From Thoreauomyces humboldtii (taxonomy: Eukaryota; Chytridiomycota; Chytridiomycetes; Spizellomycetales; Powellomycetaceae), in contig JADGJA010000163.1 in NCBI GenBank assembly GCA_027596035.1, forward strand, positions 1 through 29,019: a stretch of 29,019 nucleotides of DNA, in the 5' to 3' direction. Below, piece by piece: positions 1 through 9,129 of the stretch. Position 1 is the stretch's first letter. Each line of letters starts with the position of its first letter. Both the position numbers and the translations under genes were made by a program. The notes under the pieces were generated by a model, which was not told where the DNA came from, made no database searches, and saw nothing but the letters and a program-made list of their open reading frames with translations.

Positions 1-1221
1 TCAGAGCTAGAAAATGCAAGCTCCAAGCTTGGAATTCCAGCTAGCAAGCTCGCTGAATACCTTCACCGCGCGTTTCCTGATTGGACGGAGACCCTCAAAT
101 ACAGGGACAGTAACTTCAACTGGGTTCTGCCACCCCGCCTTCCCGACGATCTTGACAGCTGGGGGAGAACGTTCGAGGAGAACGTGCGGGAAATATATAC
201 CGGCCCTGGCAATCTTCTCGACCCTGAAGACGTTTATAGCGATACATTTCCCCGCCTTTTCGACCTTTCACCAGACCTGGATCGTGCGATCGATGCACTG
301 ATGAACTGCAAAGGCGTGGACAACGAAACGTGGGAAGGTCTTCTCGGCGGTGTGAGACTATTGTGGGCCAGGAGCGCCTCATGTGTGTTTCCTTTCCATC
401 TGGCTCACTTTCTGGTGTCTGCTCAAAACTCGCTGAGCAGCGCCGCGGACGCTCAAGCACCGTCAAAGAGACCCGCGCCTGGCCTTCTCCGGGACAGCAA
501 GACTTTCGATCCCGTTCACTGGGCCCGACGGCACATTAACTTATACCCTACATGTGTCATTGAAGTTCCTGGTCAGATCCGACGGTCCGAGGATCTCTAC
601 GACGACGCAAATACCCTGGACAGATCAACCCGTCTGGAAATGACCTGTTCAATTTCGGGCCATCCAGCCGGTGGCTTCACCTGCGAGTTTCTGGGCGAGG
701 TGCTCAATTGGCAAGGCCGCTCTAAGGATGACTCGGAAACGGGGATCCTAAAGTTCGGCATCATGTACGAGGGAATCGCGCTCATCGAATCGGGCCCCGT
801 GACTCGTCGGCCGCCGAACGGCGGCCCCACCAGAGTCGGACAGCGCGCGGTGAGCATTCGGTTTGACGTCAAGAGCTTGGCTGAGATTTACAACCGCCGC
901 GGGTTCAAGGTGGACTTCTCCGATGCGGAAACCTTCGGCATAGTTCTTCTCGCAGCCTGTCTGAGCGGCTGGCGATCAGACGCCCTGGACGTGTTCTTCA
1001 CGGAGTTAAACAGTGATCTTGATTGTCAAAAGCGGGACATTATTAGCCGACCGACTTTGGCTGACCTCGCGAGGGTGGCCGAAACGTACCCGTGGGCGGT
1101 GGGCGATCGGCTTCATCTACACCACAAGCAGTTCGACATCGAATTCGTCTACACTCCCCCGTCACTGGCGAGACGCGACAATGGTTTTTCACGGACGGTA
1201 GGGTTCCTGAGTGAATTTTAG
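1..1221 (+). CDS. Unrecognised protein, 3' part (5' end outside window)
   Basis: The frame is open from the first base to TAG at 1219-1221, giving at least 406 residues. The first in-frame ATG is at 301, well inside the open frame, so the gene (or its last exon) enters from the left. The product looks like a soluble globular protein with mixed charge. I see no signal peptide, clear membrane segment or repeat, and no family motif I know. Tryptophans and charged residues are spread evenly and codon use is ordinary, which supports real coding. Function is unknown. An upstream exon joined just left of the edge is equally possible. I am fairly sure it is coding and have no view on its role. Confidence 0.65.
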   Translation, partial: SELENASSKLGIPASKLAEYLHRAFPDWTETLKYRDSNFNWVLPPRLPDDLDSWGRTFEENVREIYTGPGNLLDPEDVYSDTFPRLFDLSPDLDRAIDALMNCKGVDNETWEGLLGGVRLLWARSASCVFPFHLAHFLVSAQNSLSSAADAQAPSKRPAPGLLRDSKTFDPVHWARRHINLYPTCVIEVPGQIRRSEDLYDDANTLDRSTRLEMTCSISGHPAGGFTCEFLGEVLNWQGRSKDDSETGILKFGIMYEGIALIESGPVTRRPPNGGPTRVGQRAVSIRFDVKSLAEIYNRRGFKVDFSDAETFGIVLLAACLSGWRSDALDVFFTELNSDLDCQKRDIISRPTLADLARVAETYPWAVGDRLHLHHKQFDIEFVYTPPSLARRDNGFSRTVGFLSEF

Positions 1222-1806
1222 GAACAGCGGCAACGCCAATGATCTTCGTTCAAATCGTCATACGAGTTCAGCATAATCGCATACGAGCTCGGATGCTTGA
1301 TGTGTAACAATTCGTCATCGGCGACCGTCATCGCTTCCTAAGAACCGCCTTCGTCGCTATTTGCGCCAGCGCCCGTCAAGCTCGTCATCATGTAACAGCC
1401 ACCGCCTGATCCGCCGCGCTACACCAGGGCCATCGGTAGAACACCGGCCATGCGAAACATCTTTCTGAAACATGGGATGGGGAGGGGGCCATGGTTTATA
1501 ATGATGGACGGCGGTTTGGTGCTGTTGGGAGCGGCCATAAGAATGCTGTTAAAAGTTATCAGTTCAACTTATTATGATGGGCCACCAGAACAGAGGTCAA
1601 AACCACGCGTGGTATTCCTTCCGTCTGGAGTCGCGGCCTCCGTCCCTCACGTATGCACCATGTTGTTGTCGATAACAGCTTTCACGAAAAACCATTGGCT
1701 GCGCAAAACCGTCCTTTTGGTTAAGACAGGCCACAAAATATGGCACGTGATACATGAGGAGTTTATGAGAAATGAGTGGAGGCGCGCGGTATGGTCACCC
1801 GGACCT
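1222..1806. other. Intergenic, no supported gene
   Basis: This lies between the partial gene and the 3' end of the DUF5672 copy on the minus strand. A 120-codon open frame on the plus strand (1450-1812) runs into the antisense of the DUF5672 last exon. It has no family resemblance and I do not call it. No tRNA or repeat was seen. Confidence 0.5.
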
Positions 1807-2812
1807 TCATGAAAGGAATAGCATCGCCGCTTCGGGACAAAACTCAAGATGCGTAGCCACGTTAAGACCGGCGGTAGGCTAGAGAAACCCGACTGTGAGT
1901 TTTGTGATGTGCCTGAGTTCCATGTGTATTACCTTGTGTATTCCCAAATATCTCTGGCTCTCTTGCCCTTCAATCGCAAACTTCATCCCCTCCTCGAACG
2001 TTGGTAGGACCGCATCGGGAAACGACGCCAGACAGTGCGAATAGAAGGCGTCCTCTGAATCCTCCCCTCGATGCCAGGTGCGATGCTGCAAACATCTCAA
2101 CAGTCGGCTTTTCCGCCGCATGGAGAACCTTCCGTTCCCACCGCGGACATGGGGCGCATGTTTCCACGGCGCGCCGATGTAGTCAAAGTGGAGGTAGTCG
2201 TCTGGCGATTGATCCGATGCTGCAGATCATGGAGTCGAGCTGAAAGAAGAAGATGTGTTCCGACGCTAACGGCAGGAGGTGCCAGGTCTCGTTCCGTGTA
2301 AGAAAATGGCTCAAGTCCTGACGATTGCTGAGCTTTGTGATTGCCGGGAGCTGGACGGTCGCGAGTTTGCCTGACTGGATGTAACGATGAATTGCGCGGG
2401 ACGGGTTCAGCGCCGCTCCCACTTCCGCCGAATGCAGGAGGAGGAAGGGCCAGTCGTCCGCCAAAGTGGCAATGAAATGTAGCAAAATGGGCACGAGCGT
2501 GTTGAGAGGCCTCATCTCTATCAGGAGGGCAATCTTCGTCTCATTGAGACGAGAGGCGGATGCAAGGTCGGTGGCAAGGGCCTTCGTCTCATTGGCTGGT
2601 GTGTTCGTCGATGTCGAAACCGTTTGTGCTTGAACCTTTTGCAACACGCCCTCTGCAGCGGGGACGTTGACCGGTATGAGGACAGAGCTCAGCATGAGAA
2701 CGAGGCTCAATATAGTCATTGCAAGAATCGACAAAAAGATGGGAACTTGCTTTCGCTGTTGGAGCGAGAGCTGGATAGGCATGTGACCTTTCGCAGAGGA
2801 GACAAGCAACAA
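1807..2812 (-). pseudogene. DUF5672-family membrane-anchored protein, copy 1, frame-shifted
   Basis: Translation from the ATG at 2812 gives a type II topology: a hydrophobic segment at about residues 24-50, then a lumenal-type domain. The domain carries the hallmarks of DUF5672, a glycosyltransferase-like family of unknown function: a Phe-rich FFFQLDSM motif, then DDYLHFDYIGAPW, RGGNGRFSMRR, and a C-terminal GIHK segment. The frame breaks between about 2211 and 2228, where one surplus base (or two missing) moves the reading into the frame of DDYLHFDY. No GT-AG intron fits there. A convincing 54-nt intron (1879-1932) follows GIHK. It joins to a last exon (1807-1878) whose end, FCPEAAMLFLS, matches copy 2. 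This is either a recent pseudogene or a one-base sequence error in a working gene. Family assignment is from remembered motifs and is fairly firm. Confidence 0.7.
1879..1932 (-). other. Spliceosomal intron in DUF5672 copy 1
   Basis: On the minus strand the sequence runs CACAAG|GTAATA to CTCTAG|CCTACC. Removing it joins GIHK to PTAGLNVATHLEFC. That matches copy 2, where GIHK is followed directly by PWGGLRVATHLDFC with no intron. The paralogue comparison is therefore direct evidence for this intron. Confidence 0.75.
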
Positions 2813-3237
2813 TCCACGGATTCTTCACCTTGACATCGCCGAACCAGCAAGACGAAGAAGCAGATTGCATTTTGTTTTCTTGCGTAATTCGAGAAACGAC
2901 ATCGTGGTTCGGTGAGGCACACCTCGTTTGAGAGAGCCATGTTGAAATGAGCGGCGGTACGGAAGATCGGCTGTCTCGAATACGTAGGATTCGGGAGGCA
3001 GTGCGAGAACAGAACCCCCTCTTAATGTTTCCACTTCAAATGTTTCTTGCCTCGCCGTTGCCGTGCGTGGACTTAAGCCTTTTGGCTCCGGTTGCGGTGT
3101 AAGTGGCGTTCGGCCGCAAAGGCGCTGGGGCTACTTTTACTGTAAAAGTGAAAATTCATAAATCAAAGGTTGAAGGCCAGATCGGGAAATTGTAAAAACC
3201 TTTAGGGTCATTAATCCGGTATCAGAACCCTTTCTCC
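2813..3237. other. Spacer between the two head-to-head DUF5672 copies
   Basis: This holds the presumed promoter of copy 1 and the place where the 5' half of copy 2 would be expected. The last 120 bases are A/T-rich compared with the surroundings. The only trace of copy 2 coding here is a weak resemblance just before 3238 to the QLDSMIC segment. No other gene is supported. Confidence 0.4.
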
Positions 3238-3599
3238 TTGCCTTGCAACATGAGTATCGACGACTACACGCGTTTCCACTGGATCGGAGCTCCGTGGCCG
3301 CATCGACGGCAGCTTCGCGGCGGGAACGGAGGGTTCTCCATGCGAAGGAGATCGAGGATGCTGAGGTGCATCGAGTCGGAGAGCTGGGAGAAAGGCGGAC
3401 CAACGAGGACGTGTGGTTCTCACAGTGTATGGCAAAGTTTTCGGACGCGGTACTACCAACATATGAAGAAAGCGCAGGGTGGGCCGTCGAGGCTCAGGAG
3501 AGCAGGCGGTACATGGGTATACATAAACCTTGGGGAGGTTTAAGAGTCGCTACCCATTTGGACTTTTGTCCAGAGGTGGCAATGCTGTTCTTGCCATAA
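3238..3599 (+). pseudogene. DUF5672-family copy 2, 5'-truncated and frame-shifted
   Basis: The plus strand reads SIDDYTRFHWIGAPWPH, then RGGNGGFSMRRRSRMLRC, matching the middle of copy 1. Around 3390-3400 the frame shifts by one base (equivalent to a one-base loss) into NEDVWFSQCMAKFSDAVLP and on to GIHKPWGGLRVATHLDFC, ending at TAA 3597-3599. The N-terminal membrane anchor and first half of the domain are missing. The intron found in copy 1 is absent at the matching site. Truncation plus frameshift makes this a pseudogene. Intron absence could mean it derives from a processed transcript, or that copy 1 gained the intron. Confidence 0.75.
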
Positions 3600-4595
3600 T
3601 CTACACTCCTCTACTTTCGTTCACCTCTTGTAGCCGGACTTAGTCCGATGCTGATCTGCCGGGACGTGTCTCGTGTCAGCGGACAAAACCCTCTTTTCGT
3701 CGCATATGAAAGCGACACAAGCATCCGGTAGCCACCTCCGAGCTTGTGGCATGTGCGCGTATGCTGCATGCAGGGTGCTTGCCGCGTTCCACCCTTAGTG
3801 AGCTCTCGTATCACTGCCGCGGTCGACTACTTGCCTTGTATTTTACCGGTACGGTAGCTTCAAGTCAGTTTAAGATTTCATGCAGTAACAAAACCACGCG
3901 GTGGTATTCCGTTCAGTTCTCCAGACTTGTGCACGTTCTGCTTTGGCGTTTACGTCTACCTTTCTCGCTCCTAACAGCAATAAACCGCCGTCCACCGTTG
4001 TAAACCATGACCTCCGCCCCATTCAGGTTTCAGGAATACTAGTACCATATCTTACTACTCCTTTCGCCCCTTCCAAATCGGTCCTACCTACTGATTGAAG
4101 TAACGATCAATCGCAAACTAAAGAAACCCGCCAACCGATTCCCGATCCCTATATGTGTATGGTGGTATCGACAGCGCCCAAGCCCAAGTAGCTTTCTCGA
4201 GAAGATCCGCCGCCAAGTTTTCTCGCGGCCTACCTTTTTCTGCAGTGGCTAGCAACGGCTAGGGGTGTTCGACGGGGGGTCTGGGTGTTCGACAGTTGTG
4301 TGGGAAAACTCAAGCAGCACAGCCACACGCTCAGTCAGCAGAATTCGTGCGTCCACCTCCCTTTTCCCCCGTTCGCTTCTCCTCGCCTTCCTTTTTCTCG
4401 TCTTCTCTCACACACCGCACCACTGTTACTACTGTACAGACCCCCACCCCAGCCAGGCAACGCGTTCCCCACACCTTTGACTTGCGCCAACGAGTCCTGC
4501 TCACTCTGTCTTGCCGCCGCCGCCTGGTCGCTGCCTTGCATCGCTCGGCGACTCGTCGTCGCTCCTCTTGCCACAACACCTGCCGCGCACCTACC
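3600..4595. other. Intergenic and DUS1 5' leader
   Basis: No gene is supported. The right half (about 4340-4595) is strongly C/T-rich with few purines, like a fungal promoter or leader pyrimidine tract ahead of the DUS1 start. An open frame runs through part of it in phase with DUS1 from 4296, but it is proline/serine-rich and low complexity, and the ATG at 4596 has the better context (CTACCATGT). Confidence 0.45.
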
Positions 4596-6577
4596 ATGTC
4601 CTCTCCTCCCTTCGCGCCTGCTGCCGTCGACCTTCCAACCGTGCCGTCACCAGCAGCACCTCCACCACTCGCCCCAGCAACCTCGCCCGACCAGACCCCT
4701 GTCCCCAACCGCAAGCTCAAGGGCTTCGAGTTCTATCGGCAGACCCTCAAGAGTCCAAAGAACATCGTCGCGCCCATGGTCGACCAGTCCGAGTACGCCT
4801 GGAGGATCCTCTCCAACCGATACGGAGCGGACCTCTGCTACACTCCCATGCTCCATGCCCGACTGTTCAGCCAACCGGACGGAAAGTACAAGCGAGAGAA
4901 CTGGCAGACGGGCGATCACGATCGACCCTTGATCGCACAGTTCTGCGCCAACGAGCCCGACGTTCTCCTGGCGGCAGCCAGGCTCGTCGAGAACGAGTGC
5001 GACGCCGTGGACATCAACCTGGGCTGTCCTCAGCACATCGCGAAGCGAGGACGGTACGGCTCCTACCTCCAGGACGAGTGGGACCTCATCGAGAGGATGG
5101 TGAGGATCCTCGACGAGAAACTCGCCGTCCCCGTCACGGTCAAGATCCGCGTTTTTCCCGACGTGGAAAAGACCATCCGCTACGCGAGGATGATCGAGGC
5201 GGCCGGCGCTCAGCTCCTGACCGTGCACGGTCGCGTCCGGGACCAGAAGGGGCACAAGACGGGCCTGGCCGACTGGGAGCAGATCAAGCGCGTCAAGGAG
5301 TCCGTGTCCATACCGGTCTTCGCCAACGGCAACATCCTCTACCAGGAGGACATCGACCGTTGCATGGCGCGGACGGGAGTGGACGGCGTCATGACCGCCG
5401 AAGGCAACCTGTACAACCCGGGACTCTTCACAGGAAAGCACTACGCGTCGTGGAAACTCGCCGAAGAGGTGACGGAGCGGCGCGGACGGGTGAAGGGGAA
5501 GCATCCTCGGATTGGTTGACTGATTCTTCGTGAAAACAAAAGTTCCTGCAAATATGTACAGAATATCCCGAGAGCTCGAACGTGAGCGCCATCCGCGGAC
5601 ATCTCTTCAAAATGTTCAAGCCATGGTAAAAACGGATCCCGTACACCACATTGTGCACTCGGTGACGTCGACTCATCGTGCCTGTCTCCGCGCTTCAGTC
5701 TGTCCATACACACCGACGTTCGAACAGATCTGGCGAAAGCCAATACCTTGGACGACATGAAGGCTCTTGTAGCCCAACTCAAGGCCCGATTGGTGGTAAG
5801 ATCCATCCCATTTTTTGTCAATCGTTCGCGGGACACTGATACCTTCTCTTCCCCCCACCAAAAGGCCGATTCAAACGGCGCCGAGGTCTACACCCCACCA
5901 CCAGAAGGCTACGAGCTCGACGACGACGGTCTCCGCGTTCTCCCCAACTGGTGTCTCCAACCGTACGTTCGCATCGACGGTACCCTTCCGAAACCCACGT
6001 CAGAAACCCTCGACGCTCCTGCCACGCCTCCTGCGGAGCTGACCGAGGACGAGAAGGTGTTGGATGGCGGATCGTCGGAAGGGAAAGCTCCGGCGCCAAC
6101 ACAAAAGGACGTGGTTAACGCTTTGGCTGATGCGAAGGTGGTGGGCGTCAAGCGGATGGCACCGGGTGACACCCTCGCGGAACATAAAGCGAAAGGTATC
6201 GGTGGTAGTTCGACTTTGGCGGGTGGAGGGAGAAACGGAACGGAACGGTACTCTCCTCACACTCTCACAACCCACCTTTTCAAATAGATGCGAAGCGAAG
6301 AAAGGCTGGCAAGCATCCAGCCTGTACGGCCGACACGTGTCTCAACAACGGATCGCCAAAGTGCATCGAGAAGAGATGCAAAAAGTGCTGTCGAGCTCAA
6401 CCCGACGCGATATCCCGTCAGTGCGCCGTCCATCGTACAAAGGTACAGCAGGACGAGATCTCGGCAGCTGAGAAGAATGCGCAGGTGGAGGTGATTCCCG
6501 CGGTGGATGATGTTGCGACGCATGCGGATACGAAGGTCGTCGATGCTACCACAGCTGGTCTGATCCCCCATTCGTAG
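4596..6577 (+). CDS. DUS1: tRNA-dihydrouridine(16/17) synthase DUS1
   Basis: A flavoenzyme that reduces uridines 16/17 in the D-loop of tRNA using NAD(P)H and FMN. I read five exons: 4596-5514, 5562-5625, 5699-5795, 5865-6195 and 6288-6577 (566 aa). Residues 44-310 form the TIM-barrel: VAPMVDQSE near 58-66, the family NLGCPQ motif with the catalytic Cys at about 144, HGRVRDQK and FANGNI. Exons 2-4 continue the family's helical region ([21 protein letters not shown]). Exon 5 carries a Cys/His cluster (Cys 483, 488, 496, 501, 504, 505, 516, His 519) like the C-terminal zinc-finger of DUS1-type proteins. Introns 2-4 are firm by phase and conservation. Intron 1 (5515-5561) is the least certain, because the donor choice leaves a slightly long insert. 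Residues 1-40 are Pro/Ala-rich. It is tail to tail with IFT20, 175 bp apart. Confidence 0.92.
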
Positions 6578-6752
6578 CTTACGTCTAGTAACCGAAAGTA
6601 TAGCTGACGATTCTGTGCAACGGAGGAGCGCAATGAAATGGTCTCTGCCCGCTTTTTATCAGAGCACATGAGCTCTGATCCACTTTTGACTTCCCGACAT
6701 AACGTGATCCCATCTGTTACACACGAGAGTTCTCTCCTTTTTTCCCTCTGCT
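6578..6752. other. Convergent 3' intergenic region (DUS1/IFT20)
   Basis: These 175 bases separate two stop codons facing each other. They must hold both 3' UTRs and polyadenylation signals. No clear hairpin or canonical AATAAA was seen. Confidence 0.5.
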
Positions 6753-7480
6753 TCACTTCGAACTCATGCTTTCGATCAAGGCGACTTGCTCCTGCTGCAC
6801 CTTTTGAAGCGAGTCTGCCTGCGCCGTCAACCTGTTTTCCGAATCCCCAAAAAAGAGTATCAGGAAAAAGAACGAAACATCATGGGGGATATCATGAAGA
6901 CCTCGATTTTTGTTTTTTTTCGGATTTCCCCACCCCCTTTCTCACCTGTCGAGCTCTGCCCTCCTCTCCTTGCACAGAGCGTTTATCTGAGCGTTGGCCC
7001 GCTTTCGTCGTCCTGCCTCTCGTTCGGCTCGATTCCGAAGTCCTATCGCCTGGGGGAACGACCGTGGGGGTGTGAGAAATCCCCCCCTTCTCCTGACCTT
7101 TCGTGCCAATTAAACAAACCAACACCACAAAAATCCATCGCTTGTCAGAATGGGGTTTCTTTTACCTTTAACTTCTCCAACTCGATCTGCGTGGCCTTCT
7201 CCTCCATCATGGACATGAACATCTGGATGATCTCGTTGAACGTGCTGGTTCCTGGAAAACGACAAACCCAAAAGGTTACAAATGAGAACAGGGGAGACGA
7301 GGAAAGGAGAAACTTCCGCCTTCTTAAAATATGCTTTTTTTTGTCCTTACGTTGGACAAAGTCCTTGCATTCCTCCTTGAGCTGCTCGGAAGCCTCGAAC
7401 TGAGCTGGTTCCAGGATGCGTAGCTTTGAGAACTCGTCGAAGGTCACCATGGGTTGTTGTTGCTGAGATGGGGCGCTCAT
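6753..7480 (-). CDS. IFT20: Intraflagellar transport protein IFT20
   Basis: A small coiled-coil subunit of IFT complex B, which carries cargo to and along the ciliary or flagellar axoneme and, in animals, also works at the Golgi. Four exons on the minus strand: 7351-7480, 7166-7251, 6946-7049 and 6753-6831, joined by introns of 99, 116 and 114 nt. The product is 132 residues, the same length as the human protein. Conserved stretches are FDEFSKLRILEP and ELKEECKDFV-like QLKEECKDFVQ in exon 1, the heptad region ending EKLKAIGLRN across exons 2-3, and RAELDRLTAQADSLQKV across exons 3-4, which aligns without gaps to the family. All splice phases agree. The start at 7480 has no in-frame alternative close by except Met11. 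Its presence argues for a zoosporic fungus. Confidence 0.93.
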
Positions 7481-8193
7481 GGTTTGGGATGGGCGAGCGT
7501 TCGTTTTCCTTCTCCCGTTGGGCCTATCAGCAGGAAGGGTAACCAGGCAAGAAAAAAATGGGAATGTGGGGAAATGGGAAAAGGGGCGAGGAAGAAACGG
7601 GACGCGCGCGACCAAAAGGAACACAGATGACTCACGCGTCATTCCGTCAGGCGACGTCCGAAACGTTCGGACGATTTTTTGACCTGTCATTGGGTTCCTC
7701 GAATACTGTATGCACGAACATGCCGGCGATAACGCCCCCTTTCTCGCCACGGTCGATGATGGGGTCAAAAACGTCGTGGCTTGTGTGAGTCTTTCTGGCG
7801 GTCTCCTGTCTTTGCCCTGTCGACCTCTGTCGAGACGGCGTGTAGAAACGAAAGATGAGTCCGTTTTCTTGACACTCTATTTCGGGACCGGTGTCTTGAC
7901 TCGCTTACCGTGGTTTACGCCACGTTTCGCTTCGGCCCATCACATCTCTTCATTTCTTTGGAACCTGCAGGTCCTTTGCTCGGATTCTGCTACCGACTTC
8001 TCCGATGGAAAGATGCGAAGGGCGAATCTCTGGGGCAAAACTCGCCAGAAACCCAACGAAGCACGACGCAACAGTGGACGCGAGCGGGAGTCCCTTCACT
8101 TGCCTTCCCTGGGTACGGCGGGTACCGCGAAGGGCGGTCGCGGACGGGAAAAGGTGAACCGTAGAGTTCAAGGGTATCCTTCCTTTCTCGATT
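7481..8193. other. Divergent intergenic region, possible upstream exons
   Basis: This lies between the IFT20 start and the next plus-strand gene. It probably contains both promoters. A short frame at 7710-7784 ends at a good donor (GTGAGT) and could be spliced to a phase-matched acceptor near 7970 (CTGCAG), which would give the 8194 gene extra 5' exons. Downstream the reading frame would still have to change before 8194, so I leave it unassigned. Confidence 0.35.
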
Positions 8194-8733
8194 ATGCCTG
8201 TTGCCAACCTTTGCGTGCAAAATCGACAGACAGATCCGATACAGCTGCAACCTGCTCCTCCGCCATCATCGTCCCGCTGGTCGGCGGGTAGCGCACCATC
8301 CGGATGGCAAGGGACGGACCGCATCGTCAACATATCCGAGCCGGAATACCAACCACTTTACCTCACCCGTCACCACACTCCACCGCCCGTACCGTCCCGA
8401 GACCACCTCAAGGTCGGTCGACCGGGACACCTACCCCCCATCGAACGAAGACTACCGCCTCCATCCGAAGAGCATCTATCGACCGAGTTCGGTCAGATCC
8501 CTCTGCCATCTCTCCTGCCGGCGATCTCCAACGGTAGCGTCAGTAGCTTCGGCAGTAGATCTCCCTTCGCCCACGTCTATAGGGACCAGAGGGGGACACC
8601 GGTCGATTCGTCCGGGAGCGAGGGGGTTCCTCTTACGCCGATCCGGGGGTTGTTGGAGAGCGAGCGGAGAGCCAAAAAGAAGGCTTTGAAGGCAAGACTG
8701 AACTTCTCCTTGAAGGAAACGCTTACCGTTTGA
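8194..8733 (+). CDS. Unrecognised Pro/Ser-rich disordered protein
   Basis: An ATG-to-TGA frame of 179 codons. The product is rich in Pro, Ser and Arg, with no hydrophobic core until a basic C-terminal helix-like stretch (ESERRAKKKALKARLNF). It lies head to head with IFT20, and its stop is about 400 bases before CIAO1. I recognise no family. It may be a last exon: the ATG is preceded by open sequence, and a possible spliced leader starts near 7710. Position beside IFT20 is not enough to infer a flagellar role. Coding is supported mainly by frame length and by proline-rich but non-repetitive composition, so confidence is moderate. Confidence 0.45.
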   Translation: MPVANLCVQNRQTDPIQLQPAPPPSSSRWSAGSAPSGWQGTDRIVNISEPEYQPLYLTRHHTPPPVPSRDHLKVGRPGHLPPIERRLPPPSEEHLSTEFGQIPLPSLLPAISNGSVSSFGSRSPFAHVYRDQRGTPVDSSGSEGVPLTPIRGLLESERRAKKKALKARLNFSLKETLTV

Positions 8734-9129
8734 CATCGAACCAACTCTTGTTTTTCAGGACATATATTGGTAGAAACAAATAATCCCTCCATCCATCTAC
8801 ATGACATGCGCGGATCGTTGCCGTTCGTAAGCGCGCCCCCCTTACTTTTACTTGTCTTTTCTTTCCCATATATCAATACATTCGTGGATTTGCCACGTCT
8901 CCTATTCCAGCGCGTAACTGATATTGGCTGCGAAGGTACCTGGTACACATGTCCTCCAGGGGGCCTGTGGACTCTACAGCATGTAGCCGTCCGTCCGGGG
9001 CAACGAGGCGGTTCCCAAGTGTCGGAAAAAGGACGTACTCTGTACGTCCACCACCTCGAACTTTAGCTCACGAAATGCGATAATCGAACCCTCCCTTACT
9101 CTGCCAGAACAGCAAACTCGCAAGGCACA
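8734..9129. other. Intergenic, CIAO1 promoter region
   Basis: About 400 bases between the stop at 8733 and the CIAO1 ATG. No further gene, tRNA or repeat is supported. The start context is GGCACAATGACC. Confidence 0.5.

Noticed and set aside
1450..1812. 120-codon plus-strand frame
   Set aside because: Its end is antisense to the last DUF5672 exon. No motif, and composition is not convincing.
4511..5533. Long plus-strand frame overlapping DUS1 in another phase
   Set aside because: Very Arg/Pro/Gly-rich shadow of the DUS1 coding frame, with no family resemblance.
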